The notes beneath the pieces are model-generated. The model was not told the origin of the DNA. It was given only the letters and a program-made list of their open reading frames with translations, and ran no database searches. Shown one piece after another: positions 22,919-31,157 of a stretch of 64,000 nucleotides of DNA. Made by a program: the position numbers and the translations under genes. The stretch is from Cohnella sp. SGD-V74 (GTDB lineage Bacteria > Bacillota > Bacilli > Paenibacillales > Paenibacillaceae): NCBI RefSeq assembly GCF_003001675.1, contig NZ_PVYW01000020.1, positions 62,001-126,000 of the forward strand, in the 5' to 3' direction. Each line of letters starts with the position of its first letter. The first letter of the stretch is position 1.

Positions 22919-24349
22919 GTGTGGAAACCCGACCGCCAAAGCCTCCTCCCGCTCTACCTCCAGATCTCCGAACATTTGCAGGAACGAATCGCCGGAGGGG
23001 AATTTCCCCCGGGCAGCCCGCTGCCTTCCGAACGCAAGCTGGCCCGGCAGTTCGGCGTGAATCGCAGCACCGCCGTGCAGGCCTATGCGGAACTGCGCTC
23101 GCACGGCTTCATCGAATCCATCCCGGGAAGCAAAACGATCGTCGGCTCCGTCCATTCCGCAGCCGCGGAAAGCCGCACGCCCGAATGGCATCGTTATGCC
23201 GAGAGCGGAAGCTTCCTTCCCAATTTGCCGTTTCTGCGTCTGATCCGCGACAATCTTGCCCGCGACCCGTCCATCATCGATTTTGCCAGCGGCAAGCTGT
23301 CCGTCGATCTGTCTCCCGATCGGGAGATCGGGCAGATTATGAGAAGCCTCCCCTACCCTCCCGAGGAAGGCTATGACGGCGGGCAAGGTTTTCCCCCGTT
23401 AAGGAAGGCGCTGGCCGAGTTCCTCGGATCGCACAGGAACATTCGAACGACGGAAGCTTCGGTGCTCATTACAAGCGGCTCCCAGCAGTCGCTCTACCTG
23501 ATTACGCAATGCCTGCTGTCGCCCGGGGACGCGGTGGCGGTCGAGACGCCCTCCTTCACCCGTTCTCTGTCGATGTTCCAATCCGCCGGTCTTCGCCTGT
23601 ACCGTCTGCCGGTCGACGAGCGGGGCGTGGACCCGGAAGGGATACGAACGCTGCACCGCAACCACCGGATCAAAATGATTTTCGTCAATCCCAATTATCA
23701 GAATCCGACCGGAACGGTGCTCGATCCCGGCAGAAGAAGCCGATTGCTGGAGACGGCAAGCGAATTGGGCCTCCCGGTCGTCGAGGACGATCCGCACAGC
23801 CTGACCGCCGACGACGCCCCTCTGCCGCTGAAAGCCGAAGATGCGGCGTCGAACACGCTGTATATCGGCTCCTTCTCCAAGATCGCCGCCGCGGGTCTGC
23901 GCATCGGCTGGATCGTCGCTCCGCAATCCGTCATCCGCCGGCTGACCGATGCCCGGCGCCAGATGGACCTCGGCTTCAGCGTTATCCCGCAGCAGATCGC
24001 GGCGCGGTTCATCTCATCGCCACAATTTGCCCCTCACATTGAGCGGCTTAGGCAGCAGTTGATATACAAACGGGATTTGATGGCCGAAGCGTTGGAGCGC
24101 GAGGTGCCCGAGCTCGTTCGCTTCTCTCTTCCGGAGGGCGGACTGCATCTTTGGTGCAAAATAAACGCTTCTGTTAACGACAGCCGGCTGCTCGACGAAG
24201 CGCTCGGACGCGGGGTCGCTTTCGTACCGGGCAGCCTCTACGGAGCCGAAGCCGGCTACATGCGCCTCACCTATGCCCGCCCCAACGTGGAGGAGATCGA
24301 CCTGGGCATCGCTCGTCTGGCCGAGGCTATTCGCTCCGTCGCGGAGTAG
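22919..24349 (+). CDS. MocR-family (GntR HTH + class I aminotransferase) regulator
   Basis: 476 residues from GTG 22919, chosen because AGGTG lies eight bases before it; an in-frame ATG at 22895 has no ribosome site. The GntR winged helix (LYLQISEHLQERIAGGEFPPGSPLPSERKLARQFGVNRSTAVQAY) is followed by a PLP fold with SGSQQSLYLI, NPNYQNPTG and the PLP lysine in SFSKIAAAGLRIGW. Members regulate PLP, GABA or amino-acid genes. The regulated gene is not evident; it is far from the MocDEF genes and should not be linked to them by name. Confidence 0.88.
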   Translation: MWKPDRQSLLPLYLQISEHLQERIAGGEFPPGSPLPSERKLARQFGVNRSTAVQAYAELRSHGFIESIPGSKTIVGSVHSAAAESRTPEWHRYAESGSFLPNLPFLRLIRDNLARDPSIIDFASGKLSVDLSPDREIGQIMRSLPYPPEEGYDGGQGFPPLRKALAEFLGSHRNIRTTEASVLITSGSQQSLYLITQCLLSPGDAVAVETPSFTRSLSMFQSAGLRLYRLPVDERGVDPEGIRTLHRNHRIKMIFVNPNYQNPTGTVLDPGRRSRLLETASELGLPVVEDDPHSLTADDAPLPLKAEDAASNTLYIGSFSKIAAAGLRIGWIVAPQSVIRRLTDARRQMDLGFSVIPQQIAARFISSPQFAPHIERLRQQLIYKRDLMAEALEREVPELVRFSLPEGGLHLWCKINASVNDSRLLDEALGRGVAFVPGSLYGAEAGYMRLTYARPNVEEIDLGIARLAEAIRSVAE

Positions 24350-24391
24350 GCCGACATATCGGAACCGTTTCAATTTCAGGGAGGTAAGATA

Positions 24392-24673
24392 ATGGAAAAG
24401 GAAAAATGCGATTTGATCCATCCTAACGGCGTCCAGGAAAAGGAAATGAAAGTGGTCGAGGGTTTGACGATCAAATACCACGCCAACGGAAATACGATCT
24501 GGTCGAAAGGAAAAATGGTCGACGATGTTCCGGACGGCTACTGGGAATGGTATCGTACGGACGGAACTTTAAAACGTTCAGGATATTTCGACAAGGGTGA
24601 ACCCGTCGGCGAATGGATCACCTACGACAACAAGGGAAACAAATACAAAACGACCAATCGCGATAAAAAATAA
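24392..24673 (+). CDS. MORN-repeat (YwqK-like) small protein
   Basis: 93 residues with three MORN-type repeats (GLTIKYHANGNTIWSKGKMVDD, GYWEWYRTDGTLKRSGYFDKG, GEWITYDNKGNKYK). Such proteins are often labelled YwqK-type antitoxin components, but there is no toxin gene beside it, so that role is doubtful here. GGGAGG precedes the ATG by seven bases. It is cytoplasmic by lack of a signal and lies 42 bases after the regulator gene. Confidence 0.8.
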   Translation: MEKEKCDLIHPNGVQEKEMKVVEGLTIKYHANGNTIWSKGKMVDDVPDGYWEWYRTDGTLKRSGYFDKGEPVGEWITYDNKGNKYKTTNRDKK

Positions 24674-24674
24674 A

Positions 24675-24736
24675 CCGTCCCCGCGGACAAGGCCGAGGAC
24701 GGCACATTTTTCGCGCCTTCGGAAGCTCGCGAAAAA
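24675..24736. terminator. Double terminator, bidirectional
   Basis: CCGTCC (24675-24680) pairs with GGACGG (24697-24702) before CACATTTTT. TTTTTCGCG (24707-24715) pairs with CGCGAAAAA (24728-24736) around CTTC/GAAG. It serves the MORN gene and possibly the convergent iron permease operon. Confidence 0.75.
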
Positions 24737-24808
24737 TCGATTGAATGACACGATGGCGACTTTCCCTTGCGGGGGGCGGATCACAGATCTGCTGCGCCTT
24801 CTATGCCG

Positions 24809-25780
24809 TTACCGTGAAATGCGGACGAACAGCACGTATGCGAAATACGGCGCGCCGATCAGCGCGGTCAGAATGCCGGCCGGAATTTCCAGCGGCGGGT
24901 GCGCCACCCGGCCGAGCAGGTCGGCCAGCGAGACGAGCGCGGCCCCGAGCAGGGCCGCGACGGGCAGCAGCCGCTTGCTGTCGGAGCCGACCAGCCTTCG
25001 GGCCAGCGGCGGAACGACCAGGCCGACGAAGCCGATCGTGCCGGCGATCGCCACCGAGCTTGCGGCCAGACCGACTGCCGTCGCCAGCAGCACAAGCCGC
25101 GCGGCCTGAACCTTCATACCGATGCCTCTGACCGTCTGCTCGTCCAGTTGCAGGGCGTTCAGGTGGCGGCTTCCGAGCAGCGCCAGCGCGCAGCCCGCCA
25201 GCGTCCACGGCCACAGCAGCTCCACGTGCTGCCAGGAGCGAGCGTACAGGCTGCCCTTCAGCCACATGAGCGCCTGGGACGAGGACAGCGCGTATTTGAC
25301 GATCAGGAACGTAATCATCGCCTGAAAACCGGTCGATACCGCCACCCCGGTCAGCGCCAGACGCAGCGGTCGAACGCCTCCGCGCTGATACGCCGCCATA
25401 TAGACGATAACCGCTGCCGCGACCGCTCCGACGAACGCCGCAACCGGCAGCAGCGAGCCGGAGCCGGGATACAGCAGCAGAACGATAACCGCCGCGAAGC
25501 CGCCTCCGGCGGATACGCCGACCACGTCCGGCGCCGCCAGCGGATTTCTCGTGATGCCTTGCAGGATCGCTCCCGACACAGCCATATTGATGCCGACCAG
25601 CACCGCGATCGCGAGCCTCGGCAAGCGATACTTCAGCACCAGCGGTTCGCCGCCGAGCAGCTCCTTCACGATGTCCGACAGCGATACGGACACCGCGCCG
25701 AAGCGCAGGCTGAGCGAAGCGATGACAAGCAGCAAGAGAAGCAGAGCGACGGCCGTCGATGCAAAGCGCGCTTTCTTCAT
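24809..25780 (-). CDS. FecCD-type siderophore ABC permease (second)
   Basis: 323 residues with about nine hydrophobic helices and the BtuC/FecCD signatures (LPRLAIAVLVGINMAVSGAI, QGITRNPLAAPDVVGVSAGG, GTIGFVGLVVPPLARRLVG). It forms a heterodimeric channel with the permease encoded one base upstream. It is third in the operon after the binding lipoprotein and first permease. No ATPase gene follows, so a shared FhuC/YusV-type ATPase must be supplied from elsewhere. Confidence 0.93.
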   Translation of the reverse strand: MKKARFASTAVALLLLLLVIASLSLRFGAVSVSLSDIVKELLGGEPLVLKYRLPRLAIAVLVGINMAVSGAILQGITRNPLAAPDVVGVSAGGGFAAVIVLLLYPGSGSLLPVAAFVGAVAAAVIVYMAAYQRGGVRPLRLALTGVAVSTGFQAMITFLIVKYALSSSQALMWLKGSLYARSWQHVELLWPWTLAGCALALLGSRHLNALQLDEQTVRGIGMKVQAARLVLLATAVGLAASSVAIAGTIGFVGLVVPPLARRLVGSDSKRLLPVAALLGAALVSLADLLGRVAHPPLEIPAGILTALIGAPYFAYVLFVRISR

Positions 25781-25781
25781 C

Positions 25782-26810
25782 TCAGCGTTCCTCCTTGTTG
25801 CGGCGAAGCAGATAGAGGAAGAACGGCACGCCGAGGAAAGCGGTGACGATGCCGACCGGAATATCCGCCGGATAGGAAATCCACTGCGCGGCGAAATCCG
25901 CCGCCGACAGCAGAGCGGCGCCCAGCAGCGCGGACGCGGGAATGAGCCGGCGGTGATCGATGCCGACGATCCTTCTGGCCATGTGCGGCACCATCAGGCC
26001 GACGAAGCCGATCGGTCCGGCCACCGCCGCCGCGCTGCCCGCCAGCAGGATGACCATGAGGCCGAGCAGCCCGCGGGTGCGCGCCACGTTCACGCCCAGC
26101 CCTGCGGCCACCTCGTCGCCCTGCGCAAGAAGGTTGAGCCTTCCGGACAGCAGGAATGCCCCGGCCAGAACCGGCGCGCCGATCCCCCAGATCAAACGGT
26201 TGTCCGACCAATTTGCTCCGGACAGCTTGCCGGCCATCCAATAGACGATTTCCATCAGCCGGGTCTCGAACAGCAAAATAATGCCGGTCGTGAGCGACCC
26301 CATAAAGGCGCTGATCGCCACGCCGGACAACACCAGCCTGGACACGTCGCTGCCTCCGAAGCGCGCCAGCCAATAGACGAGAATTCCGCTGACCGCAGCG
26401 CCGCACAGGGCGGCGGGAAGAATGACCAGCGAGCTGTCGGAGCCGCCGAACAGCAGCAGAGCGACTACCGCGGCGCACGCAGCCCCTTGGTTCAAGCCGA
26501 TGATCTCGGTATCGGACAGCGGATTGCGCGTCATCGCCTGCAGCAGGCAGCCGGCCACGGCCAGCGCCGCTCCCAGCGAGGCTGCCAATAACAGCCGCGG
26601 AGCGCGTACATGCCAGACCGTATAGGCGGCCAGTTCGTCCTTCAGGTTGCCCGAAGGCCACAGCAACGTGCGCCAATCCAAGCCGCTTACCCGATAAGTC
26701 AACGTCAGCCAGACGATTGCTGCGAACAGCAGGAGCAGCGCTGCCGCCAGCGCCCACCGGAGGGTGGCCGGACGCGAATTCGGCCGTCTATGTCCCATGC
26801 TTGCGCCCAT
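25782..26810 (-). CDS. FecCD-type siderophore ABC permease (first)
   Basis: 342 residues with the FecCD landmarks (RAPRLLLAASLGAALAVAGCLL, QAMTRNPLSDTEIIGLNQGA, GPIGFVGLMVPHMARRIVG). A start at 26798 (MGHRRP) is also possible. It lies 15 bases after the binding-protein stop. The pair imports ferric siderophores handed over by that lipoprotein and is likely under Fur control from the box at 27872. Confidence 0.93.
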   Translation of the reverse strand: MGASMGHRRPNSRPATLRWALAAALLLLFAAIVWLTLTYRVSGLDWRTLLWPSGNLKDELAAYTVWHVRAPRLLLAASLGAALAVAGCLLQAMTRNPLSDTEIIGLNQGAACAAVVALLLFGGSDSSLVILPAALCGAAVSGILVYWLARFGGSDVSRLVLSGVAISAFMGSLTTGIILLFETRLMEIVYWMAGKLSGANWSDNRLIWGIGAPVLAGAFLLSGRLNLLAQGDEVAAGLGVNVARTRGLLGLMVILLAGSAAAVAGPIGFVGLMVPHMARRIVGIDHRRLIPASALLGAALLSAADFAAQWISYPADIPVGIVTAFLGVPFFLYLLRRNKEER

Positions 26811-26825
26811 GCCCGGTTTCTCTCC

Positions 26826-27842
26826 TTACTTGGATGCGGAATCCGCCGCCAGCGCGGCGAGCGTCTCGTCCAGAATTTTGCTCGCGGCGATCGGACCGCG
26901 ACCCCGCGCCCATAGGTTGCGATCCACGACGATGAAGCGGCCGTCCTTGACCGATTTCAAATCTTGATACAGCGGATTGGCCTGAAGCTTATCCGGGCTG
27001 TCCCCGTACAGCATAATGTAGTCGGGATTGATCTCGTGGAGCCGCTCGAGCGTCATATGTACCCCTTCGCCCTTGCCTTCCAGGTTGTCCTTTTCTCCGT
27101 TAAAAGCGTAATCCGCCCCGACTTGGCTAAGCAGCGAGCCTACGAACGAATCCTTGACCCATACCGTAAACGTATCATCGAACAAACCGGCGACCAGAAT
27201 GGTCGGAGCGCCTTCTATCCGCTGCTTGACGGCGGCGATCTTCTCGTTCAGTCCGGTCACGACCTGCTCGGCCTCCTCCTGCTTGCCCAAGATCTTGGCA
27301 ATACTCCGCACGTTGTCCAGCACCTGGTCGTAGCTGACGTCGTCGAAAGCTACCGTCGTCGCGATGCCTTCCAACTCGCCGCGAATCATGCTGTGACGAT
27401 CCACGCTGGCGATGATCAAATCCGGCTTCAGAGACTGGATGACTTCCAGATTCGGAGCCTTGCGTTCCCCGACATCCGCCGCATCGGCTTCCGTCACTTG
27501 ATCCTGCAAGTATTCGGGGATTTTGGTCGTGCCGACGCCCGCATTGCCCACCGGCTTAACCCCAAGACTGGTCAATGTATCGATAAAAGAGAAATCCAGC
27601 GTCACGATCTGTGCAGGAACCGTTTCCGCCTGATACGTTCCCCATTCGTGTTCCACGGATACCGCCGCGGTCTGCTCCGATTCAACCGGCGCGGACTCCG
27701 ACGTCGGCGTCTCCGCCCCGGAAGCCGCCTCCGTACCGTTCGGCGCTTCGGCGGACGGCTGTCCGTTATTGCTCGCCCCGCACCCTGTTGCCGTTATAAT
27801 AAACAACAGCATAAAAACGATGATCGACCATTTCCTGTTCAT
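26826..27842 (-). CDS. Iron-siderophore ABC transporter substrate-binding lipoprotein
   Basis: 338 residues from the ATG preceded by GGAGGAGCAAGGA. Lipobox TATGC with Cys21, a Ser/Glu/Thr-rich linker (about 25-65), then a FecB/BtuF-type fold (PAQIVTLDFSFIDTLTSLGVKPVG, APNLEVIQSLKPDLIIAS, DYIMLYGDSPDK). It binds ferric siderophore at the cell surface; hydroxamate versus catecholate cannot be told. A perfect Fur box sits 30 bases upstream. Confidence 0.92.
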   Translation of the reverse strand: MNRKWSIIVFMLLFIITATGCGASNNGQPSAEAPNGTEAASGAETPTSESAPVESEQTAAVSVEHEWGTYQAETVPAQIVTLDFSFIDTLTSLGVKPVGNAGVGTTKIPEYLQDQVTEADAADVGERKAPNLEVIQSLKPDLIIASVDRHSMIRGELEGIATTVAFDDVSYDQVLDNVRSIAKILGKQEEAEQVVTGLNEKIAAVKQRIEGAPTILVAGLFDDTFTVWVKDSFVGSLLSQVGADYAFNGEKDNLEGKGEGVHMTLERLHEINPDYIMLYGDSPDKLQANPLYQDLKSVKDGRFIVVDRNLWARGRGPIAASKILDETLAALAADSASK

Positions 27843-27871
27843 TCCTTGCTCCTCCTCGTTCCAATCGAAAA

Positions 27872-27886
27872 TGATAATTATTATCA
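27872..27886. promoter_or_regulatory. Fur box (perfect 7-1-7)
   Basis: TGATAATTATTATCA matches exactly the 7-1-7 Fur consensus of Bacillus, centred about 37 bases before the siderophore-binding-protein ATG. It supports iron repression of the operon by the Fur encoded at 22184. Confidence 0.93.
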
Positions 27887-28019
27887 ATTACAGATTGTAG
27901 CGAAGGGAGCCGCCTTTGGCACCATCCAGTTTGCAAAACTAGCTTCCATCCAGTTTTGTGTGGCCTGCTTCGCATGGCCTTCACCGTTACGCAGGATCGT
28001 CTGCACGGGTCGGAGGTTC

Positions 28020-28330
28020 GAACGAGGCTCAGGGGCGGGGCCAAAAGAGTGCCTCCGCGTGAGCGGGGGCTGCAGGGCCGGGGCCAAATAAGTGCCTCGA
28101 CGGGAATGGGGCCGCAGGGTCGAGGCCAATAAAGTGCCTCCACGAAACCGGGGCCGCAGGACCGAGGCCAAAAAAGTACCTCGACGAAACCGAGGCCGCA
28201 GCCCCGAGGCCAAAAAAGTGCCTCGAAGCTCAGGGCCTCAACCCCATGCTGCGTGATGAAGGCCAATAAAGTGCCTCCGCGCAACCGAGGCCGCAGCCCC
28301 GAGGACAAAAAAGTACCTCGACGTTCATCC
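28020..28330. repeat. Tandem array, 42 bp hairpin units (seven copies)
   Basis: Cores of the type GAGGCCAAAAAAGTGCCTC start near 28041, 28084, 28126, 28168, 28210, 28263 and 28305: 42-43 bp period with one 53 bp step. In each, GAGGC pairs with GCCTC around an A-rich loop; where the left arm changes to GAGGAC the right arm reads GTACCTC. The joints (CGAAACCGAGGCCGCAGCCCC type) are also conserved. Confidence 0.85.
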
Positions 28331-28500
28331 ACCAGCCGCCCATAATCCGTATAACCAGACAAAATGGGTCTGTTTCCCGCTTCCCTTCCCCTGCCGCTGT
28401 CTTCCGCCGTCGGTCCTCACCTTCCTCACCCAACCATCCTTCTCCTCCCACTATTAACGGCGACCCGAAGGCTTATTCCCCGCTCCCCGGCGACAACGCC

Positions 28501-28531
28501 AAAAACCTGCCGAACCGTATCAATCGGCAGG
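28501..28531 (-). terminator. Terminator of the KDG/KDPG operon
   Basis: On the minus strand CCTGCCGA and TCGGCAGG pair around a ten-base loop and are followed by TTTTT. It lies about 85 bases after the aldolase stop. Confidence 0.85.
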
Positions 28532-28616
28532 CAGGTCCCATGCTCTCATCTCTATAACGCTCGGTGAATCTTGCAGGCTGGTCGCCGCAATCGATCAAGG
28601 GGCAACTTCAGCCCGC

Positions 28617-29276
28617 TTACCGCCCTCTGGCCGCCTTGAACGCCTGCACGTACTGGGCGGCGCGAGCTGCGATCAGGCTCGGATCGCCCTTCTTGGCCGC
28701 TTCGTTCGTCAGGTCGGAGCCGATCCCGACGGCAACCGCGCCGGCTGCGATCCACTCGCCGACATTGTCCAGCGTTACGCCGCCTGTCGGCATAATGTTC
28801 GCTTGCGGCAGCGGGCCTTTGATCGCCTTGATCGCCGACGGGGTCGTGCTCGGGAACAGCTTGACAATATCGACGCCCAGCTCCAGCGCCTCCTGGATTT
28901 CCTTGATCGTCATGACGCCCGGCATCACGGGAATCCGGTACCGGTTGCACAGCGCGACGGTCGCCGGGTTAAGCGACGGGCCGACGACGAATTCGGAGCC
29001 GCTCAGAATGGCGGCGCGCGCCGTCTCCGGATCGAGCACCGTGCCGACGCCGATAATCGCGAACTTGTCCGGATCGCTCGCCGTGCTGGAATATTTCGCG
29101 GCCAGCTTCTCGATCGCCTTAAGCGCCGACGGCACCGTCATCGTGATCTCGATCGCCTTAATGCCGCCGGCGATCGCCTGTTCCGCCATTTCGGCGACTT
29201 CGTTCGCGTCTTTGCCGCGCAATACGGCGACGACGCCCTGTTCGACTATGCTTTGGATCGTTTGAAGCTTCTTCAT
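28617..29276 (-). CDS. eda: Bifunctional KDPG / 4-hydroxy-2-oxoglutarate aldolase
   Basis: 219 residues, the normal length. Catalytic Glu43 (AIEITM) and Schiff-base Lys139 (VDIVKLFPS) are present, with GPSLNP, MPGVMT and MPTGGV of the class I KDPG aldolase family. It splits 2-keto-3-deoxy-6-phosphogluconate to pyruvate and glyceraldehyde-3-phosphate. It is last in the GntR-kinase-aldolase operon and completes uronate or Entner-Doudoroff-type breakdown. Confidence 0.93.
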   Translation of the reverse strand: MKKLQTIQSIVEQGVVAVLRGKDANEVAEMAEQAIAGGIKAIEITMTVPSALKAIEKLAAKYSSTASDPDKFAIIGVGTVLDPETARAAILSGSEFVVGPSLNPATVALCNRYRIPVMPGVMTIKEIQEALELGVDIVKLFPSTTPSAIKAIKGPLPQANIMPTGGVTLDNVGEWIAAGAVAVGIGSDLTNEAAKKGDPSLIAARAAQYVQAFKAARGR

Positions 29277-29314
29277 CCGATTTTCCGCCTTTCCTGTCCC
29301 TTGGGTATGATTAG

Positions 29315-30292
29315 TTAGCGTTCCACATGAGCTTTATTGTTCAATACGGCGTCCGCTTCCTCGCGGGTCGGCAAGCCTTCCCAATCGCCGACCATCTGCA
29401 CGACGAGCGAGCCGACCAGATTGCCCAGCCGCACCGCCTCGACCGGATCGAATCCGCGCAATATTCCGGACAGGAACCCGGCGCAGAAGCCATCCCCGGC
29501 CCCGATCGGATCGACGAAATGCTTTGCCTTGAAATAAGGAACGGCAACGACCTCGTCCGGCTTGATCACGTAAGTCTCGTCGTCTCCGCCTTTGAGAATC
29601 GACTGGGCTTTCAACCGTCTCAACCGGCCGACGATCTCGTCGAAATCGTCCGTCTCGTACAGCAGCTTCAACTCGTCGAGTCCGGGAAGGAAGTAATCCG
29701 CCTCCTCGGCAAACTCCAGCAGCGTCTTCCTGGCTTCATCGAGCCCCCACAGCTTAAGCCGCAAATTCGGGTCGAACACCACCTTCACCCCGTTGGCCTT
29801 GGCGATGCGGATCGCTTCGCGGACCGTCTCCAGGCAGTTCGGGCTAAGGGCGGGCGTAATGCCCGTCAAATGCAGAAACTTGGCCTGCGAGATGTACTCC
29901 GCGTCCAGATCCTCCAGCCTCATCCGGCTCGCCGCAGAAAACTTCCGGTAATAATAGACCGACATCTTGCCGGCAAGCTGCTCGCGCAAGATCAGTCCGG
30001 TCGGCGCGTCGGCTGCCAGCTTGGCCCGGGAGACGTCGACGCCTTCCCCGCGGATCGTCTTCACGATAAGACGCCCCATCGGATCGTCGCCGAGCAGGCC
30101 GAACCAGCCGACCCGGTGCCCGAGCCGGGCCAATCCCATCGCGACGGTGCTCTCCGCGCCTCCGAACGACTTGTCCAGGCTGGCGCTGTGCTCGATGCCT
30201 TTCGGCCCGCCAATGAGCAGTCCCATCGTCTCTCCGAACGTCACCACCTCGGGACGGTATGCCGCTTCTTCCGCTTCCTTGTGTACGCTCAT
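29315..30292 (-). CDS. kdgK: 2-keto-3-deoxygluconate kinase (PfkB family)
   Basis: 325 residues from the ATG preceded by GGGGAGGCAGGAG; 13 upstream codons are open but lack a site. PfkB signatures FGGAESTVAMGLARLG near 45 and DPIGAGDGFCAGFLSG near 265 (catalytic Asp) are clear, as is YYYRKFSAASRM of the KDG kinase branch. It phosphorylates KDG to KDPG for the aldolase encoded next, 38 bases downstream. Confidence 0.9.
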   Translation of the reverse strand: MSVHKEAEEAAYRPEVVTFGETMGLLIGGPKGIEHSASLDKSFGGAESTVAMGLARLGHRVGWFGLLGDDPMGRLIVKTIRGEGVDVSRAKLAADAPTGLILREQLAGKMSVYYYRKFSAASRMRLEDLDAEYISQAKFLHLTGITPALSPNCLETVREAIRIAKANGVKVVFDPNLRLKLWGLDEARKTLLEFAEEADYFLPGLDELKLLYETDDFDEIVGRLRRLKAQSILKGGDDETYVIKPDEVVAVPYFKAKHFVDPIGAGDGFCAGFLSGILRGFDPVEAVRLGNLVGSLVVQMVGDWEGLPTREEADAVLNNKAHVER

Positions 30293-30356
30293 TGCTCCTG
30301 CCTCCCCGAAAGTTCTATACTTGGTCATCACTTCGGCGTATCTGGGTTCAACCGGC

Positions 30357-31010
30357 CTAGCTCATCTGCTTGTTGCGCCCCATTCTCCACCAGACTTCCT
30401 TCATATGGAGCACGTACAGCCGCTTGATTTCATCCTCGTCTCCGGTCTTCAGCGCCTCGATCAGCGGCGTGTGGCCGACGGCGATCGACATCAGGTCCGG
30501 AAAATAAAGCTTGTTCGTAATGGCCAGAAACCGTTTCAGCTTCACCGCGATCTGCCGCCAAATCTGGAGAATCGTCCGATTGCCCGACTTCTCGAAGAAG
30601 TAGCCGTGGAAGGCCATATCCAGATCGATGAACCCGAACAAGTCGTCCTCCCGCGCCGCCCGGACCATACCTTCGTAGATGTCGGACAGCTTCCGGAAAT
30701 CTTCCTCGTCCAGCCGCGGAATCGACTTGCGCACAGCATCCCATTCGATCAGCTCCCGCAAATCGTACAGCTCCTCGATCTCCTCCTGCTTGATCTCGGC
30801 GACGATCGAGCCTTTGTTGGCTTTGCCGACGAGCAGCCCTTCCTGCTTCAACCGCTCCATCGCTTCCCTGACCGGAGCCTGGCTGATGCCCAGAGCGTTG
30901 GCGATCTCCAGCACGAGCAGCCGATAGCCCGGCGAGAGCTCCCCCCTGACGATCGCTTCCCGCAAACCCAAATACACTTGCTCGCTCAGCGAAGTTCCCC
31001 GTTCGTCCAA
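30357..31010 (-). CDS. GntR family regulator (FCD domain)
   Basis: 217 residues: winged helix (LREAIVRGELSPGYRLLVLEIANALGISQAPVREAMERLKQEGLL) then an FCD ligand domain with metal-type histidines (DMAFHGYFFEKSGN, VGHTPLIEAL). The start is taken as TTG 31010; no strong ribosome site is visible, and a few codons either way are possible. It heads the operon of KDG kinase and KDPG aldolase and probably represses it from three phased palindromes just upstream, with a uronate-derived inducer. Confidence 0.88.
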   Translation of the reverse strand: MDERGTSLSEQVYLGLREAIVRGELSPGYRLLVLEIANALGISQAPVREAMERLKQEGLLVGKANKGSIVAEIKQEEIEELYDLRELIEWDAVRKSIPRLDEEDFRKLSDIYEGMVRAAREDDLFGFIDLDMAFHGYFFEKSGNRTILQIWRQIAVKLKRFLAITNKLYFPDLMSIAVGHTPLIEALKTGDEDEIKRLYVLHMKEVWWRMGRNKQMS

Positions 31011-31041
31011 TCGAAACGAAATGGCGCATCCCTCATTTATG

Positions 31042-31075
31042 TTATCGATAAGATTATCGATAATTTTATCGATAG
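31042..31075. promoter_or_regulatory. Triple palindromic operator, probably for the GntR regulator
   Basis: TTATCGATAA occurs at 31042-31051 and 31054-31063, and TTATCGATAG at 31066-31075. Each step is exactly 12 bp, just upstream of the GntR start. Three phased palindromes suggest cooperative binding and autoregulation. Confidence 0.8.
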
Positions 31076-31157
31076 GACGAGTATAGCAGATCGATCATTT
31101 TGGCGTCAATTCGACCATCACTTGTAGCGCTTCGCTTTCGGTTACGCCTAATCCGCC

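Larger units (their letters stand above)
27887..28616. other. Gene-free region holding a repeat array and a terminator
   Basis: 730 bases between the iron operon and the aldolase gene. It contains the promoter side of the iron operon, the 42 bp array (28040-28330), a C/T-rich stretch (28365-28480) and the aldolase terminator. Minus-strand frames run through the array only because its period is a multiple of three. Confidence 0.7.

Noticed and set aside
22919-24349. Link of the MocR-type regulator to the MocDEF genes
   Set aside because: The shared name is historical. MocR-type regulators are widespread, and this one is over 25 kb away in an unrelated setting.
24392-24673. YwqK-type toxin-antitoxin pair
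   Set aside because: Only the MORN-repeat protein is present. No toxin gene flanks it, so the antitoxin label is not carried over.
27766-28362. 14-residue-repeat proteins on the minus strand of the 42 bp array
   Set aside because: The period is a multiple of three, so several frames stay open at once. No start site is supported, and one frame runs antisense into a gene-free terminator region.
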